A DNA stretch of 64,000 nt from Certhia americana (taxonomy: Eukaryota > Chordata > Aves > Passeriformes > Certhiidae): positions 23,570,086 through 23,634,085 of the forward strand of contig CM031864.1 in the NCBI GenBank assembly GCA_018697195.1, given 5' to 3'. This document shows, one piece after another, positions 42,101 to 64,000 of the stretch. The position numbers and the translations under genes are program-made. The notes beneath the pieces are model-generated. The model saw only the letters and a program-made list of their open reading frames with translations. It was not told the origin of the DNA and ran no database searches. Position 1 is the stretch's first letter; each line of letters opens with the position of its first letter.

Positions 42101-45100
42101 AGCAACATCCCTTTGCTTTCCATCAGCCTCAAGAAGCACAAACACTGGGTAAAAGAAAAACCAAAGGCTATAGAACTTCCAGGTCATTTTGCCCTCCTCC
42201 AACTCAATGCCCCCTTTGGCATCCTGACCAAGGTCCATTACTAAGGATTATCAGTGTGCAGTAGTTTTAAAAATTCAAAATTGCAGTCATTGAGTTTAGA
42301 TCCATTCAGGCATTCACTGACATAGTCTTTAGTCCTACACTCCACATCACTAAATAACAATCTTGTACCAAGGCAGGTAAACAGGGAGTGTTCTCAAAAC
42401 ACACCTCTCGCCAGATTTTGCTCCTGATTTGATTTAACCTCTCAGACCCATTCAGATTCCAGGATGCTGAGACTCAGTCTAGCACATTTTATCCGATTTT
42501 TAGTCTGATAAGGCACCTGTACTTCAGATTTGAGATTGGTTTTGCAGTTGATGGTCTGAAAGCCCCAGGAAAAAAGACAGTAACAAATTTCTTTAAAAAG
42601 TAAAAAATTTTGTTTTCTAACTGAGAAGTATACCTTCCTTACTGCTGAAATTCAGTTTTCTGATGTAAAGAATATTTAACAGCAAGGACTCTTCAGACTT
42701 CCATCTAGGCACATTTTAACATATATAGCCATGATGCTTTTTCTACAGACTATTTTGAAAGTGAAACTGCAGCCAAAGTAAATAAAAGATTATTGAAGTA
42801 CAGTTTACTAATCTAAACAGCAAATCATTTTTGAACTCTGAATGCTGAGTCCCTATAATATTCTGTTTAGCTTCCAAAGGTGCAGAACTGTTCCATGGAC
42901 TGCCAGCACTGTCAGTACTCTAGTTCCCTATTCTAGCCTTAAACACAAAGCCAAACAGACATACTTGAGTGAGAACTGATCACCTGGCAGAAATATGAGA
43001 ATTCCAAAGTTCCCAATAGCAACACAAACATCCAGATGCTTCTTAATTATGGGGAAGAAAAATAAAAATTAAAAAAAAAAACAAACCAAAAACCAAACAA
43101 ACAAACAAAAAAAAAAACACTTAGGAAAAAACCTCAAAAGGAGTTTGATTTATTTTTTTTAGCCAGTTTTTTCAGCCCGCCTAACCCTTTAGTAACACCA
43201 ACAGACAAATCAAAAATAACCACACAAATTCTGCAGATAGGGAATTTCCACTGACCATTTTCCCCTGCAGCCCAGACTACACCTTATAGTGCCTTGTGCA
43301 CGTCTGCTGAGTTACCCGAATGCCATCCAGACAATACCAGACTATCTTCTTTGAAAGGACAATAAATACAAGTTACTCATGTTACTCTTTAAAAGGATTA
43401 CTGTAAATTCGCTTCATAAACGCCTCATCCTTCTTTACCCTTTGGTTTAAAAAATTCATATTTACCGGTGTTCTTTCTTCCCCCAACCTCAGACTACTAT
43501 TTAGGAGAATAAAAACAATGGTTGGGATGATAAGCTTATCAGCTGTGGATGACAAATCTCTGAGTCACGGTAGACATTTGCAAAGTAATAGAGGGAACAG
43601 GGCAGAACTGGCAGGACTATTTCAGCACCTCAGTGTTGAGGACCAGCAACACGTTCAGAGGTTGAAATGGAGCAGTTTATCATGGCCAAGATGCTTCTCT
43701 AAGTCCTTTCAATAAAGTTCGGCTTTGTTTTACCTGAATAGTTTTAGGTATCAATACCATCACTAAAGAATGTTCCTGTGAGCATCAATAATTAAACTGG
43801 TTAATTTTAAAGAGAACCTTGCAAGTGTTTTGAGCAAAATATCAAAACCTAACTTGATAATCTGATTACAGAAGATGGCAAAATTCATGTTTAGATAGAA
43901 GGGCAGAAAATCTTGAATTAAGAACAGTATTAATAACCTATGTTTTCCTCCATATACACTGCAATTGCTCAAAAAGTCCAGAAGCTACTTGCATTGCTTC
44001 AATCCGTTTTACTTATATGCCATCAAAAATATGCTAACCTAAAGAGAAAAACTAAATACCTTATTTTGTTCTTTCTGTACCCCAGTATGATCCAGGATTT
44101 AAATCCAATCACCAGCAGTAAACTCAGTTACACAGTTCTTAAACACCCTCTCTTTCTCAGACTTCAGAGTCAACTACTGAAAGCTACTCACCTGCATCTA
44201 CACACTTCGACAAACAGAAAAGCCCAGATTGATTAAAGTCTATTTTCAGTCCCTAAGTCAGGGTCACAGATGCTTCTGACATTTCTCAGGGCCAAAATCA
44301 TCCCAAAAGTACAAACCTACGTTTGTTCCTGAGTGTGGCTCACAGCTTTTCTTTAACACAAACACCTAACAAGGAACACCTGGCTTGAGCACAGTGACCC
44401 AGTATAATGGTTCATAACCAGCACCTGTCTCCAAGCAGATGACTCAGTGTCTGCTCTGCTTGAAGACAAAAGTTTCCCAAGTGTTTTGAGCTACTAATGA
44501 AAATATTGGATTTAGATAACTAAAATCCCCCCAGGCATCATATTATCAGACATGTAAAATCACATTTTACATTGCAAAGAGTTTCTATTACTTGGGAGCA
44601 CAGAATTAAGCATCTGTATAAATTGCATGACTATAGTCCCAGTAATGAGTTTGTTTTCTATTAGCTCTGCTCAACTGCTCACCAGGTTGCTCACTTCCCA
44701 GTCAGCTATTACCTGTCTGAAGTGCATTGCCATGGTAGAAAAAGAGCAAAAGCTTCTCCTGCTACTTAGCTCCTCAAGTATGAAAACACATGTTAAATTA
44801 ATCAATTCAGGTGGAAAAATTAATGAGGCTGCTAGAAGATAGAGTAGAAACATCATTAATTTCCCAGCCAGTCTAGGATTCGCAGATTTCAGAAAAGGAC
44901 TGCAGTCAGCCCAACTGCTTTGCTTTTCTAACAAAATATTGTAACAGACAGGCTTCATCCCACCTCAAGTGCTGGTAAGATGGAAGATACCCAGACAGAA
45001 AAATGAATGTTTTCTTACAAGAGAGCCCCTTTAACTGCAGCAGCAGCTGAGAAAGAATGAAGTGGGCAGCACATAAAAATATTCTAAAGAAAGATCCTGG

Positions 45101-46455
45101 ACTTTTTGTTAATTAGACCTTTAGAGAGCTCTGACCTCAGAACACAGCAAGAACTGGCAAGAATGTGAATGCAGAATAATGCACTATTTTATTTATTTCC
45201 CGTATCAGCCAAAGCAAAGAGAAAATTACCTTTGAACTCTTGCCACATACGTGCATCTGTTTTGCTTCACCTAACAAGGCTTTCTGAGAAGCATATTGAG
45301 TGCAGCAAGCTGTGAAAAAGGGTAAGCATCATACCCCAGTGATTCCAGCGTTTTATAGGGCCTGGGACTAAGGACCAGCTCTCTAAGGAAACAGCAATCT
45401 CCAAAGCTGTGCTGAAGAGCTCTGTGCTGAAGCAGGGAAGAATGCTGCTAAATGACTTTACCAACAGCAGAGACAATCCGAGTTCCAAACCTACCTGTTG
45501 GTTACCTGAGGAAATCTTTGCATCACAGCATGGAGCTCAGAGCTGGATTCTCAGCAGGGCACATTGCTATGTGATACACTCCAGGCTGCAATACTTGAGC
45601 TGATCCTGCATTTAACTAGTCCAGCTTTTAACTAGCTTACCTTCCACAGAGAAATCCAGCTGAATGGAAAATACAAGGTTCACTCTTCATTACACCTAAT
45701 GAGTCCATGCAAGTTCCTTATTAAATATATGGTGTTTAAACCACACTTAGGAAATAAATTACTGTTTATCACTTAGCTCCTGATCCAGCAAAATCCAAAT
45801 CTGAACCTAAAAGCTGACCAGTGTTTAGATTAAGCATGACTTAATTCTAGGAAATGACTGCTACAACTGAATAGTTTAGGTGAAGAGCTAATCAAGGAAA
45901 TCAAGCCAGGACAGGCTGCAGAAATTGCAGTTATGTCAGTGTTTACTATTTATTAGAAGTGCTTTGTAGAACATTAGATGATTAGTATGAGAGTCTAGAT
46001 TAAAGTAACCCTTTAAGGGCAAACCAAAAAACACAATTCTCTTAGTGACAGCGCATTCAATCAAATCACCATATTGGTATTTTGTGCTTCACCAGTCAAG
46101 CACGGAATTAAAATACTTTTAGTGTCTCACACTTTCAGGCATCACCTGCAAATCTCAACCATGGGAATAGTTCAACTTGTCTGTTTTTTGGTTTTGTTGT
46201 TTGTTTTTTTCCCAGGGCCTGCACCTGCCCCGTCCCTGTTCCCACCTGTCCCCAGTTAAGCAGACACACAGGGCAGTGAAGGTTTAGCCCGTTCACGGTT
46301 CCAGAGGAGCTGGCCGGCCCGGCTGTGCCAGGCTATCGCGGGCAGCGCCGGGGGCTGCGGCGGCCCCAGCCACTAACACGGGGGGCCGGCCGCTCGCTCC
46401 CCACGGTAAAACACCCATCTCCCACGCTTCGGGGCCTACAGCAAAGCACCCCTAA

Positions 46456-64000
<17,545 letters not shown>

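Larger units (their letters stand above)
36782..46259. other. Intergenic region between divergent CFH and KCNT2
   Basis: About 9.5 kb of mostly AT-rich sequence with no gene I can support. The open frames here, the longest being 204 codons on the minus strand at 40397-39783, have no recognisable domain or exon structure. It contains the two palindromes listed and an A/C-rich simple stretch at about 43067-43122. Confidence 0.6.

Noticed and set aside
43528..43541. 14-bp palindrome TGATAAGCTTATCA (paired GATA motifs)
   Set aside because: Several 14-bp palindromes are expected by chance in 64 kb, and nothing nearby gives it support.

Overview
The window looks like avian (at minimum archosaur/sauropsid) nuclear DNA. 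It has intron-rich vertebrate genes, CR1 LINE tails, an AT-rich background with one sharp CpG island, and compact introns. The synteny is the vertebrate regulator-of-complement block F13B - CFH - KCNT2. No bacterial, organellar or viral genes were recognised.

Layout. (1) About 1-6.93 kb, + strand: the 3' part of F13B (coagulation factor XIII B chain), seven sushi/CCP exons ending in a stop at 6328 and a poly(A) signal at 6909. Its first exons lie off the left edge. (2) 8.60-36.66 kb, - strand: an apparently complete complement factor H gene (CFH). It has a signal-peptide exon at 36655-36595, then CCP1, CCP2 (split over two exons as in mammals), and CCP3 to CCP20. One extra CCP20-like module (CCP21) sits at the 3' end. 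That makes 23 coding exons and 21 CCPs, with every splice phase compatible. (3) About 36.8-46.3 kb: the intergenic space between the CFH and KCNT2 starts, which holds two very unlikely-by-chance palindromes. (4) About 46.26-47.29 kb: a CpG island carrying KCNT2 coding exon 1 (46885-46979, + strand). (5) 46.98-64 kb: the first part of KCNT2 intron 1, with no recognisable exon.

How the genes relate. F13B and CFH are secreted, all-CCP proteins with a shared C-terminal plan of CCP19-like and CCP20-like modules. F13B ends 19-20-19-20 and CFH here ends 19-20-20. They are tail-to-tail with under 2 kb between them, so the factor-H-related (CFHR) genes that fill this interval in mammals are absent here. 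CFH and KCNT2 are head-to-head, as in mammals.

Most notable points: the 21st CCP of CFH, followed by a perfect splice donor whose partner exon I could not identify; an apparent division of the mammalian CCP20 binding features between CCP20 and CCP21; a lost canonical cysteine in CCP15 and an extra cysteine in CCP12; the apparent absence of F13B sushi 6; and a 24-bp perfect palindrome plus a 20-bp-arm perfect hairpin upstream of CFH.
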